DNA of 64,000 nt from the NCBI RefSeq assembly GCF_000013605.1, contig NC_007908.1:4526001-4590000 (forward strand), in the 5' to 3' direction. The translations under genes and the position numbers were made by a program. The stretch comes from Rhodoferax ferrireducens T118 (GTDB taxonomy: Bacteria; Pseudomonadota; Gammaproteobacteria; Burkholderiales; Burkholderiaceae_C). A model generated the notes under the pieces. It made no database searches, had not been told where the DNA came from, and worked only from the letters and a program-made list of their open reading frames with translations. Of this stretch, positions 27,557-35,680 are shown piece by piece; the first letter of the stretch is position 1, and each line of letters begins with the position of its first letter.

Positions 27557-29677
27557 CTACTTCAACAGATAGATATAAGTGACGCCGATAAAACTGACGG
27601 TTTGGTTCGGATTTTGTGTCACCGTTGTGCCGTCTGAATATGCGAACTGCGCGCCGTTATTGTCCCAAGCCCAGTCATTCACGCTAACGCGCTGGTGCAC
27701 CAGATCAACACGTACCGAAGAGCCTTTCTCTAGCTCGTACTTGCCGAACAATTTCAGCGCGGTCTGGCGATAGACCACATCTGGCAAACCCCCGCTGCTC
27801 ACGAGCGTTTGCTTGTAGACACTTTTGTCATCTACGTAGGACAGGTTGCCACCGACCAGGAGCTTGCTGGCAAGTTTGCCAGTGAAGCCAAGACCAACAC
27901 CGGTGTTCGTGTTGTCAAAAGCAATCACGTAACCAGCAGGGTGCGACTGATTCAAAGTTTGCAGGCCCTGGGACACATAGCCGTTCAAGGCCCATTTGTC
28001 AGACAACGCGTAGCCCCAATCAACGCTGAATTGATTCATGCGGGTATCGTGCAAACCGTAAGTGCTGGGCGTACTGAACTTGTCTTTACCTTCTTCAGCG
28101 CTGAACTGAAGGCTCAACTTCTCGCTGGGCTGCCAGTCGGCAAACAACTTGATCTTGTCGCGCTGGCGATCGGCCAGTGTCGGCATGAAGATGGCGCTGG
28201 ACAGGCTGGTGGCGGGGTCGGCAACCTCGGTGACTCCTGTCGCACTGCTGCTGCCCTGCAACCAGTTTGAGCCGTCACGTTTGCTGCTGGACACACTGAT
28301 CGCACCGCTCAAGTCATTTGTCAACCGGCGGCGCAGCTCTGCACGCACGCCCGTCTCCGTCGTCTCCTGGCGCAGTGGGATGAAGCCCGACACCGCACTG
28401 GTCGCGGTGAAGGCGCCGCGATCAATGGATTCGTAGTCTGCACCCAGGGTGCCGCGATAGTCACTGGTGAATTGCCAGCTGGCCTGCAGCTTGCCCTTGA
28501 TCTTCTTGCTGGAAAGATCGCGGTTGGTGGCGGACACGGCAGTTGCACCCGCACCAGCGACGTTGTAGTTGGCAAGCGGCGTCTGGTCGTCCTTGTCTTC
28601 ATAGCGCAGATCGGCCAGCAACGAGAGCTTGGGTATCGGGCGCGAGGTAATACCAATTTTGGCCATCGTCGTATTCACCTGAGCACCAAGATTCGCGACG
28701 CCTGCAGGGCCAATCAGACCGGCGCCGGCAAAGTCAGCGTTCTGTGTGGCTTGGGCGTAACCCAGCTTAAATGAGCCGTGTGTGGTGCCGGTGAAGTCGT
28801 AGCTGCCACTCAGGTCGAGTTGATGCGCCTGGTTGTCTGGCGCCAGAGCCAGTGAATTCAGCACTGGCGTGGTGGTGCTGGCGAAGCCACCCAAATTCGG
28901 CTGAAGCGCGGCGTTGTCATTGCGGTAGAACGAGCCATAGTAGCCGACGCTGAAACGCAGCTTTTCCAACGCATAACTCAAGCGGGCTTCGACCTGACTG
29001 TGGTTGGCGTTGATGGGCTCGGGCAGCATCAGCACGCCAGAACCCAGCGCGGTGTTGCACGACCCCGTGATCAGGGGGGAGCAGATCTGGCCGAGACCGA
29101 ACAGCCGCGCACCCTCTTTATTTTCGGTCTTCAGATCGACTGCAAATTGAAGCCTTGGCGAGATGATCTTGGTGAACCCGAGCCCCAGGCTGGTTCGCTT
29201 GGTCTTCAAGTCAAGTTCGGCCCCCGTACCTTGAGGCACAACGACCACCTGCGGTGTCGTCGAACCGGCGCCAAGCAGGCCGGTATTAACCCTATTTGGA
29301 TCGTAGTGAACCAACTCACCATAGTCGGCGGTGAACTTCCAGCTACCCGGATTCTTCCAGACCAAGCCCAGCTCACGCGTGTCGCCCAGCAGGTTCGAAC
29401 CCGTAAATTGGACCCAGCTAGAGGTCTCTGGTTTGCGCAGGCTGTAGTCGATGTCCAGCATGCCGACGGCGCTTTGATCGCGCAAACCGTTGTATTGGCG
29501 AAACAGCGCCCGGTCGGCGTTGGAGCCGTCGACCGCGCCGAGGCCAACACTTATCGTGGTTTGTGCGGCGCTGGCAGCGTCATCCTCGGCCTGGGCCTGA
29601 ACGGGGGCGAAAGCGGCACACACTGCCAAGGCAAGCGCGGTGCGCTGAAAGCGAAATGATGTAACGATACTGGTCAT
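27557..29677 (-). CDS. mtrB: MtrB/PioB family outer-membrane beta-barrel protein
   Basis: 706 residues: a signal peptide (cleavage near VQAQAED), then a long run of alternating amphipathic strands ending in an aromatic-hydrophobic strand (FIGVTYIYLLK), as in large porins. The N-terminal GLGAVDGSNADRALFRQYNGL segment is typical of decaheme-associated MtrB/PioB proteins, and the length matches MtrB (about 700). The barrel sheaths MtrA and lets its heme chain cross the outer membrane. The N-terminal CXXC seen in Shewanella MtrB is not apparent. It begins 16 bp after the mtrA-type gene, so the two are almost certainly co-transcribed. Confidence 0.9.
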   Translation of the reverse strand: MTSIVTSFRFQRTALALAVCAAFAPVQAQAEDDAASAAQTTISVGLGAVDGSNADRALFRQYNGLRDQSAVGMLDIDYSLRKPETSSWVQFTGSNLLGDTRELGLVWKNPGSWKFTADYGELVHYDPNRVNTGLLGAGSTTPQVVVVPQGTGAELDLKTKRTSLGLGFTKIISPRLQFAVDLKTENKEGARLFGLGQICSPLITGSCNTALGSGVLMLPEPINANHSQVEARLSYALEKLRFSVGYYGSFYRNDNAALQPNLGGFASTTTPVLNSLALAPDNQAHQLDLSGSYDFTGTTHGSFKLGYAQATQNADFAGAGLIGPAGVANLGAQVNTTMAKIGITSRPIPKLSLLADLRYEDKDDQTPLANYNVAGAGATAVSATNRDLSSKKIKGKLQASWQFTSDYRGTLGADYESIDRGAFTATSAVSGFIPLRQETTETGVRAELRRRLTNDLSGAISVSSSKRDGSNWLQGSSSATGVTEVADPATSLSSAIFMPTLADRQRDKIKLFADWQPSEKLSLQFSAEEGKDKFSTPSTYGLHDTRMNQFSVDWGYALSDKWALNGYVSQGLQTLNQSHPAGYVIAFDNTNTGVGLGFTGKLASKLLVGGNLSYVDDKSVYKQTLVSSGGLPDVVYRQTALKLFGKYELEKGSSVRVDLVHQRVSVNDWAWDNNGAQFAYSDGTTVTQNPNQTVSFIGVTYIYLLK

Positions 29678-29693
29678 GATTGCTCTCCGTACA

Positions 29694-30617
29694 TCAGCGC
29701 ATCAAGAGCTGTGGGGTCGGGTTGGTGGTCGACGGATTATTGGAACCGTGAACCTGCGTGTGGCAGTTCAGGCAGCTACGGCCCTGCCAGATGGTGACAG
29801 AGTTCTGGCTGCGAGTGGCGCTCGTGAGCTGGCCAGGAATCGGGCCATCGCCGGTTTGGGCGTGCGGCGTGTGGCATTGCTGGCACAGCAAGGGCGGACG
29901 GGCCTTGAGCATGGACGCAACGGTTGTACCGTGAGCATTGTGGCAGTTGGAGCAGTCTTCGGTGACGGGTTCATGCGAATGCACGAACGGGCCGCGCTTT
30001 TCGGCGTGGCAGGTGTAGCAGGTGTCGTTGATACTGTCGCGCTTGACCAGCTTGGGGCCGGCCGATCCATGCGGGTTATGACAATCCGAGCAGCTCATTT
30101 TGCCCTCTGGCACCGGGTGGTGCGAAGGCCGGTTCATCTGTGTGCGTTGCTCCTTGTGGCAGGTGTAGCAGACATCGGTTTGGGTGGCCTTGGACAGCAC
30201 CTTGTCGCTGTTGGCATGGATCTTGTGGCAGGAATTGCAGGCAACGTCAGCGGCATCGTGCTGGCTGCCGCCCCACAACGCGCGCTTGGCGTCCTTGTTG
30301 TGGCAGGTCAGGCAGGCCGCGTTGCGCTCGCTCGCAGGCGTGGTCGACTTCTTGGTGAACATCCGGTCGGGATGGGGCCGCTCGGCGACGCCGGCTGGCT
30401 TCTTGGCATGGGTCGGACTCGGGCCGTGGCAGCTGATGCAATCCGGCGCGCGTTTGTCAGCGGTGAAGCCGTGCGCGGACCTGCTCATGTCTGGCAGGTC
30501 TTCTTCGTCGTGACAGGTCACGCACAACGCCGCCCCGACGGGCTCGGCGCTCCAGGCTGAACCGAGCAACCCGAACAAACTGAGGCCAACGACGGCCATT
30601 AAACGCTTAATTCGCAT
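29694..30617 (-). CDS. mtrA: MtrA/DmsE family decaheme periplasmic cytochrome c
   Basis: 307 residues from the Met at 30617, preceded by AAGGGG; a GTG 33 bases earlier is possible. The signal peptide ends near SAWSAEP. There are ten CXXCH sites in a compact protein, as in MtrA (about 33 kDa): CVTCH, CISCH, CLTCH, CNSCH, CYTCH, CSDCH, CYTCH, CSNCH, CQQCH and CLNCH. MtrA forms the heme wire threading MtrB from periplasm to surface. CHNPHGS and CHNAHGT repeats show the internal pentaheme duplication. Its position just ahead of mtrB supports the assignment. Confidence 0.92.
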   Translation of the reverse strand: MRIKRLMAVVGLSLFGLLGSAWSAEPVGAALCVTCHDEEDLPDMSRSAHGFTADKRAPDCISCHGPSPTHAKKPAGVAERPHPDRMFTKKSTTPASERNAACLTCHNKDAKRALWGGSQHDAADVACNSCHKIHANSDKVLSKATQTDVCYTCHKEQRTQMNRPSHHPVPEGKMSCSDCHNPHGSAGPKLVKRDSINDTCYTCHAEKRGPFVHSHEPVTEDCSNCHNAHGTTVASMLKARPPLLCQQCHTPHAQTGDGPIPGQLTSATRSQNSVTIWQGRSCLNCHTQVHGSNNPSTTNPTPQLLMR

Positions 30618-30676
30618 CCCAAACCCCTTCAAAAACTTGCTCTGACTCACGACACTGCGCCGAAGGTCCTAACGAT

Positions 30677-30715
30677 CAAAACAGCAGGAGAAGCTTGTGA
30701 CAAGCCTCTCCTGCT
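30677..30715 (-). terminator. Intrinsic terminator after decaheme gene 30721-33201
   Basis: AGCAGGAGA at 30683-30691 pairs with TCTCCTGCT at 30707-30715. An inner GCTTG/CAAGC stem and a three-base loop complete the hairpin. GUUUUGA follows on the minus strand. It lies six bases past the decaheme stop, so mtrA-mtrB is expected to have its own promoter or depend on read-through. Confidence 0.75.
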
Positions 30716-30720
30716 CATGG

Positions 30721-33201
30721 CTATTTCTGACCGTGGACGGTGTCCACGCTCTTGACGCCGCCGCTCGCATGGCAATCGTCGCAGGACTCGCGCGGCATGG
30801 CAACGGCTGCTTGCGACTTGTCGCCGAACGTTGCACCACCAAATTTGGTGACGTGCGCGATGGCCGCGTTAGAGTCGTGACAGGACGTGCAGGTGGCCGC
30901 CTTGGGCGAGATAACCTTCCAGAGGTTCGGATCTGTCACGCCGGCGTCCTTCTGAACGACAGCACCCAGCGTGCCCATATCGGTCTTGTAGGAGTTGTTC
31001 ACGTGGCAGGCGTTGCAGTTGAGCGTAGCGTCTGGATAGGCAACCTCAGCGGCATAGTTTTCAACATCAGTCGCAAACGTCAGGGTGCCATCGCAAGCAG
31101 CTTTGGCAATGTCGCTGGTATTGGCGGGGTTGCAGAATGCTCCGACCACCTTGTTGCCATGCGTGAACGGATAAATGCGCTTGGAGTTGCCATGGATGCC
31201 GTGGATCATGCGCTTGAACTGGTAGGACTCATTGAGCGCCATGCCATTGGTCATGATGGTTGAGGACATCCGGTTCGCGTCATGGCAGACCACACAGGCT
31301 TCAACGGTGTTGCGGGCACCTCCGTGGAAGGCATTGGCGAGCGTATTCGATCCGGAAGTGGTCCCCAGCGCGCCGTGGCAAACGTTGCACTTGTCATTGG
31401 AGACAACGGTGCGGCGCGGCAGCAAGGCACCCGTCAGCGCGAGTTCCTTGTAGGCGTGCTGCACCACCGTGTTCACCAGCACCGTTGGCACCACCTCGGG
31501 CCGAGGATTGGTCCCGGACGTCGCTGCCAGCATGTGTTCCTTGACCTGCCCAATACTGACGACGCGGGCCGTGCCTTTCGCAACCGCAGTGGCGGTGTCG
31601 TCGGGGACGGGAATGCTCACCGTATAGTGGTTGCTGCCGTCATTGGTGCCCTGGTACGCGTAGGCATTGGCGCTACTGCCGCCATTGTTGTAGGCCGAGA
31701 ACTCGGTCGTGCCATCTGACTGGCCAACCATATTCTGGAAGGCGAGATAGAAGCGGAGGTTGCCGAACTTGGTCGTGTTGGCACAAGCGATGGCGGGGGC
31801 AGTGCCGGTGCATTCCGACGTCACCAGGTTGTACGCAGCATTACCATTCGTGGGATCTGAGAGGAAGTACTCGACGGTCACGCTACGGGTTTTGTGGTCA
31901 GCCGTATCGTTAAAGGCGACGCTCTCAATGTTCATCTTGTACTTGGCGGCATTCACCTCGACCTGGTTAAAGTGCACGCTTTCTGCAGAGACAACCGAGC
32001 CCGCGCTATGACAATTGGCGCACTGCTGGTTCGTTAACGCGTTGGCTTGCGCCCCGGCCCCGACGAGGGTACCGGCAATGAGCTTATGGCTGATTTCCCA
32101 AGCCGATCCCACATTGCTGACGTGACAGGTCAGGCATGCCTCCTTGCTCGGCTTCGTCTTCCAGTTGTCACCCTGCGGGGTCTTGGGGTTGGCACCGGAA
32201 TGGCACACCGTGCAGTTGCGCAGGTCTTGCGGAAAACCGACATCGGCGTAGCTGTTCATGCTGTTTTGGTAGCCCCAGATTGTGTAGTCCTCGCCCGCGG
32301 CCATTAGCCGCTTGCCAGCGTGGATCTTGTGGACCATGGTGGCCAGATTCAGGACGTTGCCACTGTTGGCGTCGGTGGTGCCGGGGTTGTGGCACATCAC
32401 GCAGAACTGCGTGTCGACGCGTCCGCCACCATGCAAGGCCAGCTTGCCGTGGCAATTGTTACAGGACGCGACGTCTGTCATCTTGCGGGTTTTGGCCGGG
32501 TCAGTCACCGGGACAGACTTGCCATCGGCACCGATGGTGAAGTCGAAGTAAGGGTTGACCAGAACCGTCTCACCCTTGGCATTCTTGTAGCTCAGCTGGA
32601 TGGCGACGCGATGCGTCAACGCGGGCTCGAAGACCACCCCATTGGTCTGGGCGACGTCCTTGATGTCGGTCTTGAAGGTGTAGGTGTAATAGCCGTCGGC
32701 GTTGTAAACCAACTGGGCTGCCAGCAGTGCAGCGTCGGTTTGCTTGCCGTCGGTTGTGGCCTGCATGGCTGTAGCGAGCACAGGCGCACCGGGCGTCCCC
32801 GGGCCGACCCCAGCTGTTGCAGTCTCTTTGCGATAGATGTAATTCACCCACTGGTCCGGGTTGCCATTGGCACCGGGCACAAGCTTGGCAATGGCAAAGC
32901 TCACGTTGGTGATGACCAAACCGGTTTTGACCGCGCCGTCAGAAAACACCGTGAAGTTGACCTTGGGCGGGCTGTTGACTGTGACGACCGGTACACCGGC
33001 TGCCTGCACCGCAGTGAAGGGCGCAGCGGAATTTATCGCCGTGTCGTTGGCCGCTAATGCGCTCGCCGTTGCGATGGCGCTATTGACCGCGGCTGAAGAC
33101 GGCGGCTGCACATTGCCCCCATCACCGCCACCACCACCGCAACCGGCCATGGCAACCACCACCGAGCAAGCCATGCCCCATCGTACTAATAATTGTTTCA
33201 T
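30721..33201 (-). CDS. OmcA/MtrC-family decaheme lipoprotein, copy 3
   Basis: 826 residues. The lipobox is VAMAGC with Cys21, followed by a Gly-rich stretch (GGGGGDGG) but no collagen-like triplets, unlike the other two copies. Ten CXXCH sites: CNNCH, CVMCH, CTVCH, CLTCH, CANCH, CNVCH, CVVCH, CNACH, CTSCH, CDDCH. It is expected on the outer-membrane surface. It lies just ahead of mtrA-mtrB on the same strand, behind a terminator. It is more diverged from the 21343 and 24312 copies than they are from each other, judged by the N-terminus and by an insert around SECTGTAPAIACANTTKF. Confidence 0.92.
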   Translation of the reverse strand: MKQLLVRWGMACSVVVAMAGCGGGGGDGGNVQPPSSAAVNSAIATASALAANDTAINSAAPFTAVQAAGVPVVTVNSPPKVNFTVFSDGAVKTGLVITNVSFAIAKLVPGANGNPDQWVNYIYRKETATAGVGPGTPGAPVLATAMQATTDGKQTDAALLAAQLVYNADGYYTYTFKTDIKDVAQTNGVVFEPALTHRVAIQLSYKNAKGETVLVNPYFDFTIGADGKSVPVTDPAKTRKMTDVASCNNCHGKLALHGGGRVDTQFCVMCHNPGTTDANSGNVLNLATMVHKIHAGKRLMAAGEDYTIWGYQNSMNSYADVGFPQDLRNCTVCHSGANPKTPQGDNWKTKPSKEACLTCHVSNVGSAWEISHKLIAGTLVGAGAQANALTNQQCANCHSAGSVVSAESVHFNQVEVNAAKYKMNIESVAFNDTADHKTRSVTVEYFLSDPTNGNAAYNLVTSECTGTAPAIACANTTKFGNLRFYLAFQNMVGQSDGTTEFSAYNNGGSSANAYAYQGTNDGSNHYTVSIPVPDDTATAVAKGTARVVSIGQVKEHMLAATSGTNPRPEVVPTVLVNTVVQHAYKELALTGALLPRRTVVSNDKCNVCHGALGTTSGSNTLANAFHGGARNTVEACVVCHDANRMSSTIMTNGMALNESYQFKRMIHGIHGNSKRIYPFTHGNKVVGAFCNPANTSDIAKAACDGTLTFATDVENYAAEVAYPDATLNCNACHVNNSYKTDMGTLGAVVQKDAGVTDPNLWKVISPKAATCTSCHDSNAAIAHVTKFGGATFGDKSQAAVAMPRESCDDCHASGGVKSVDTVHGQK

Positions 33202-33329
33202 TTTTTCTCCGTCGGTTGCCCTATAAACGGTATCGCACGACCCGTTGGAAGCTGTTTAAACGGCACTGCCGCTTCTCTGCGATTCAATCTCGCCAAACAT
33301 TCTTGTATTTTTGTAAAGTGGGGCAGATG

Positions 33330-33938
33330 TTACTGCGAAAGAATCCAATCAGACAGATTCTTCAGTTCTTTCTGATCCTTGGTATCGATGATCTTGTGCT
33401 CTTCCTCGCTACCGTCGTCAAGCTTGATCTTGGGTGCGGTCGTAATATTCGTGATGACTTTTTCTTGACCATCAGCCTTGCCCCTGTACTTGGCTGCAAT
33501 CTTTTGCAGGGATGGACCTGTTTTGCTTTTATCAACCGAATGGCACTTGTTGCAACTATTTCGCTTGAACAATGCTTGTGCCGCATCGGCATCCGCAGGT
33601 ACAGCAGTAGGTACAGCAGTAGGTACAGCAGTAGGTACAGCAGTAGGTACAGCAGTAGGTACAGCAGTAGGTACAGCAGTAGGTACAGCAGTAGGTACAG
33701 CAGTAGGTACAGCAGTGGGTACAGCGGCGGTGACTTTGGCGGCGGTTGTTGCGGCAGCGGCATCGGCGGCTTTGGCGGCGGTCTTTGCGGCGGCATCATT
33801 TGCCGTCACTGCGTTAGCACTCACGGCAACGGGCGAAGATGCAGGCCTCTCACTGCTGCCAACATTGCTATCGCTGCAGCCCGCTGCTGAAGCCAACACC
33901 AGCCAGACTGCGGCCGATTGAACCGACAAGTGCTTCAT
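33330..33938 (-). CDS. Monoheme cytochrome c lipoprotein on a TAVP-repeat linker, copy B
   Basis: 202 residues in three parts. A lipoprotein signal ends at Cys21 (ASAAGC). A low-complexity Ala/Thr/Val/Pro linker to about residue 110 contains ten AVP units in a row, encoded by a 12-bp tandem repeat. A class I cytochrome c domain follows, with one CNKCH, nearly the same as copy C (34104). The axial-Met position is His (EEEHKII). The design suggests a membrane-tethered heme domain on an extended arm reaching across the periplasm, or out from the surface. No Met follows the heme site. Confidence 0.88.
   Translation of the reverse strand: MKHLSVQSAAVWLVLASAAGCSDSNVGSSERPASSPVAVSANAVTANDAAAKTAAKAADAAAATTAAKVTAAVPTAVPTAVPTAVPTAVPTAVPTAVPTAVPTAVPTAVPTAVPADADAAQALFKRNSCNKCHSVDKSKTGPSLQKIAAKYRGKADGQEKVITNITTAPKIKLDDGSEEEHKIIDTKDQKELKNLSDWILSQ
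33598..33729. repeat. 12-bp tandem repeat (GGTACAGCAGTA), nine exact units plus two variants
   Basis: Nine identical 12-bp units run from 33598 to 33705. A tenth unit has one change and an eleventh is degenerate. The array is in frame inside the lipoprotein cytochrome gene and encodes TAVP. Because 12 is a multiple of 3, gain or loss of units changes linker length without breaking the frame. Confidence 0.95.
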
Positions 33939-33967
33939 TTTTTCTCCATCATGTTCCCGTAAAACGA

Positions 33968-34002
33968 CATAACGCTAACCGCTGTAAGCGATTAGCGTTA
34001 TG
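33968..34002 (-). terminator. Strong intercistronic hairpin between two monoheme cytochrome genes
   Basis: CATAACGCTAA at 33968-33978 pairs with TTAGCGTTATG at 33992-34002. A further CGCT/AGCG pair inside gives about 15 bp with one mismatch and a three-base loop. On the minus strand it follows gene 34104 and precedes gene 33330. The U-tract is poor (GUCGUUUUACG), so partial termination or mRNA stabilisation is likely. Confidence 0.6.
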
Positions 34003-34103
34003 GATCCGTCTTCTTCAGTAGTGATTGATTTTTTCCGGATCAACCCCTGCCGTCGAAAGATTTACTCGTCCGATGATCGACCCGATCACGGGACCAAGAA
34101 GGG

Positions 34104-34448
34104 TTACTGCGAGAGAATCCAGTCGGCCACATTCTTGAGCGCGGCTGGGTCTTTGGAGTCAATGATCTTGTGCTCTTCTTCAGAGCCATCGTCAAGCTTG
34201 ACCTTGGGTCCCGTCGTTATGTTCTTGATGACTTTTTCCTGGCCGTCCGCTTTGCCTTTGTACTTGGCCGCGATCTTCTTCAAAGACGGACCTTTTTTGG
34301 TTTTATCAACTGAATGGCACTTGGTGCAATCATTCTTCTTGAAAAGTGCTTGCGCGGCGTCGGCGTCAACGGCGGCATGAGCCGGGGCCACACTGGCAAA
34401 TGCCAACATAAGCGACGCACTGACGATGGTGAGAGTGGATTTAAACAT
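34104..34448 (-). CDS. Periplasmic monoheme class I cytochrome c, copy C
   Basis: 114 residues with a signal peptide (cleavage near APAHAAVD) and one CTKCH. The fold signature is class I: GPSLKKIAAKYKGK after the heme, and a NVADWILSQ C-terminal helix. There is no Met at all after the heme site. His in EEEHKII sits where the axial Met normally is, so bis-His, low-potential ligation is predicted. Apart from the anchor and linker it is the close twin of the 33330 protein, pointing to recent duplication. It is the first gene of the minus-strand cluster and has an FNR-like box about 110 bp upstream. Confidence 0.9.
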   Translation of the reverse strand: MFKSTLTIVSASLMLAFASVAPAHAAVDADAAQALFKKNDCTKCHSVDKTKKGPSLKKIAAKYKGKADGQEKVIKNITTGPKVKLDDGSEEEHKIIDSKDPAALKNVADWILSQ

Positions 34449-34557
34449 TCAAAAGCTCCTAAAAAAATAACACGAGACTTGACGGGTGAATTTGAGCATT
34501 CGGCCGCTCATCATGTCAAGGGACAGAATTGAAATTTGACCACCGATCCGCCGGAAC

Positions 34558-34571
34558 ATGACTTGCATCAA
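34558..34571 (-). promoter_or_regulatory. FNR/CRP-like box upstream of monoheme cytochrome copy C
   Basis: The minus strand reads TTGATGCAAGTCAT: a perfect TTGAT half, and the whole box differs by one base from the one upstream of the CbcL-like gene 16 kb away. It lies about 110 bp before the ATG. Confidence 0.45.
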
Positions 34572-34693
34572 ATCAAACTGGATCAGACCAGCGCATGTGT
34601 AAGCATGGGTAAGACCTGGGCGACCCAAGAAGCTGCGAAAAGACGTCAACGGCGAGCCGCTGATACCCGAAACCTTGCGTGGACACACGCCTA

Positions 34694-35566
34694 TTACTCT
34701 GACTGATCAATCTTGTGCACAAACGCCAGCGCAATGCGGGGCGACACGTTGAGCAGGCTGGCGATGTCGTCAATGTCGTCGGGCAGGGCTGCATTGTCCC
34801 AGCCGAGCATGGTGTGCCGGGCCAGCCGCACGGCCAGCAGAACGTTGCGCACGCTCGGGTGGTCGGGATGCTTGCCGTCACTGATGTGCACCAGCAGTTC
34901 GGGCAGGCGCCAGTCTTGCATCAGCGCTTGCCGCAAATCGTCCAGCTCTATATTGAGCACACTACGCTGGATGCTGGCAGAACGCAGCGTCGGGTCGACG
35001 CGCTGCGCCTCGCTCATCTTGAGCGCCAGGGCGGGCGCATGACACCAGAGCAACATTTCGGCAAAGTCATGCAAAAACGCTGCCAGCTGGATGGCGCCGG
35101 CGTCCAGGTCAGCGCGATGCACTGCAAAACCCAATGCAAAAAGCCTGGCGCGTTCGGCGCGTTTCAGCAGATCAAGCAAACCTTCAAGCGCCAGCGGCTG
35201 ATCTTGCAGCCGATCTTCAACCGTGGGTTGCGCGCCAAAGTGCTGAAAAAATGGCGAAATGCCCATCATCACCAGCGCGCTGGTGATGGTTTCGGTGCCG
35301 GTGGCTGCGTCTGGCCGACGCTTGGAGCCCACATGCGCCAGTAGCTTGAGTGTCATCAGCGGGTCATTCTGTATGACCGAGCTCAACATGCTCGCATCCA
35401 CATCATCCTCACGGGCGCGTAACGCTTCCAGAGCCTCGGCGGTCTCGGCCAGTACCGGTATCTCGGCGCTACGGAAGTAGCTCAGCCAAGCCGCAAGCCC
35501 GGACAGCGGATCCGTCAGGTGCACATGAGGCGCCGACATAACGGCAGGTTGGAGTAAGTTGGCCAC
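34694..35566 (-). CDS. HDOD domain protein
   Basis: 290 residues. The HDOD domain (a signalling domain related to HD phosphohydrolases) covers about 20-215, seen in SVIQNDPLMTLKLLAHVGS, TSALVMMGISPFFQHFG and LAAFLHDFAEMLLWCHAPAL. The HD metal motif is only partly kept (HDFAE). HDOD proteins act in signalling in many bacteria, often without catalysis. It lies between the cytochrome cluster and hupE, on the cytochrome strand, and starts 114 bp from the end of hupE. No partner is evident. Confidence 0.85.
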   Translation of the reverse strand: MANLLQPAVMSAPHVHLTDPLSGLAAWLSYFRSAEIPVLAETAEALEALRAREDDVDASMLSSVIQNDPLMTLKLLAHVGSKRRPDAATGTETITSALVMMGISPFFQHFGAQPTVEDRLQDQPLALEGLLDLLKRAERARLFALGFAVHRADLDAGAIQLAAFLHDFAEMLLWCHAPALALKMSEAQRVDPTLRSASIQRSVLNIELDDLRQALMQDWRLPELLVHISDGKHPDHPSVRNVLLAVRLARHTMLGWDNAALPDDIDDIASLLNVSPRIALAFVHKIDQSE

Positions 35567-35641
35567 AGCGATCCTTGTGTTGCTAGCCGGGCAAGTATCT
35601 TAGGGCCTGCGCAACAGGTCAAGGCCCGCCTTACTCTCCTG

Positions 35642-35669
35642 AAAAAAGAGGTTTAAGACACCTCTTTTT
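35642..35669 (-). terminator. Intrinsic terminator after hupE
   Basis: AAAAAGAGGT at 35643-35652 and ACCTCTTTTT at 35660-35669 form a 10-bp stem with a seven-base loop. U-rich on both strands, so it can act in either direction. It lies 11 bp past the hupE stop. Confidence 0.85.
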
Positions 35670-35680
35670 GCCTCTACGGA

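Noticed and set aside
33598..33729. Repeat array considered as a CRISPR
   Set aside because: Units are 12 bp, directly adjacent and without spacers, and are in frame within a gene.
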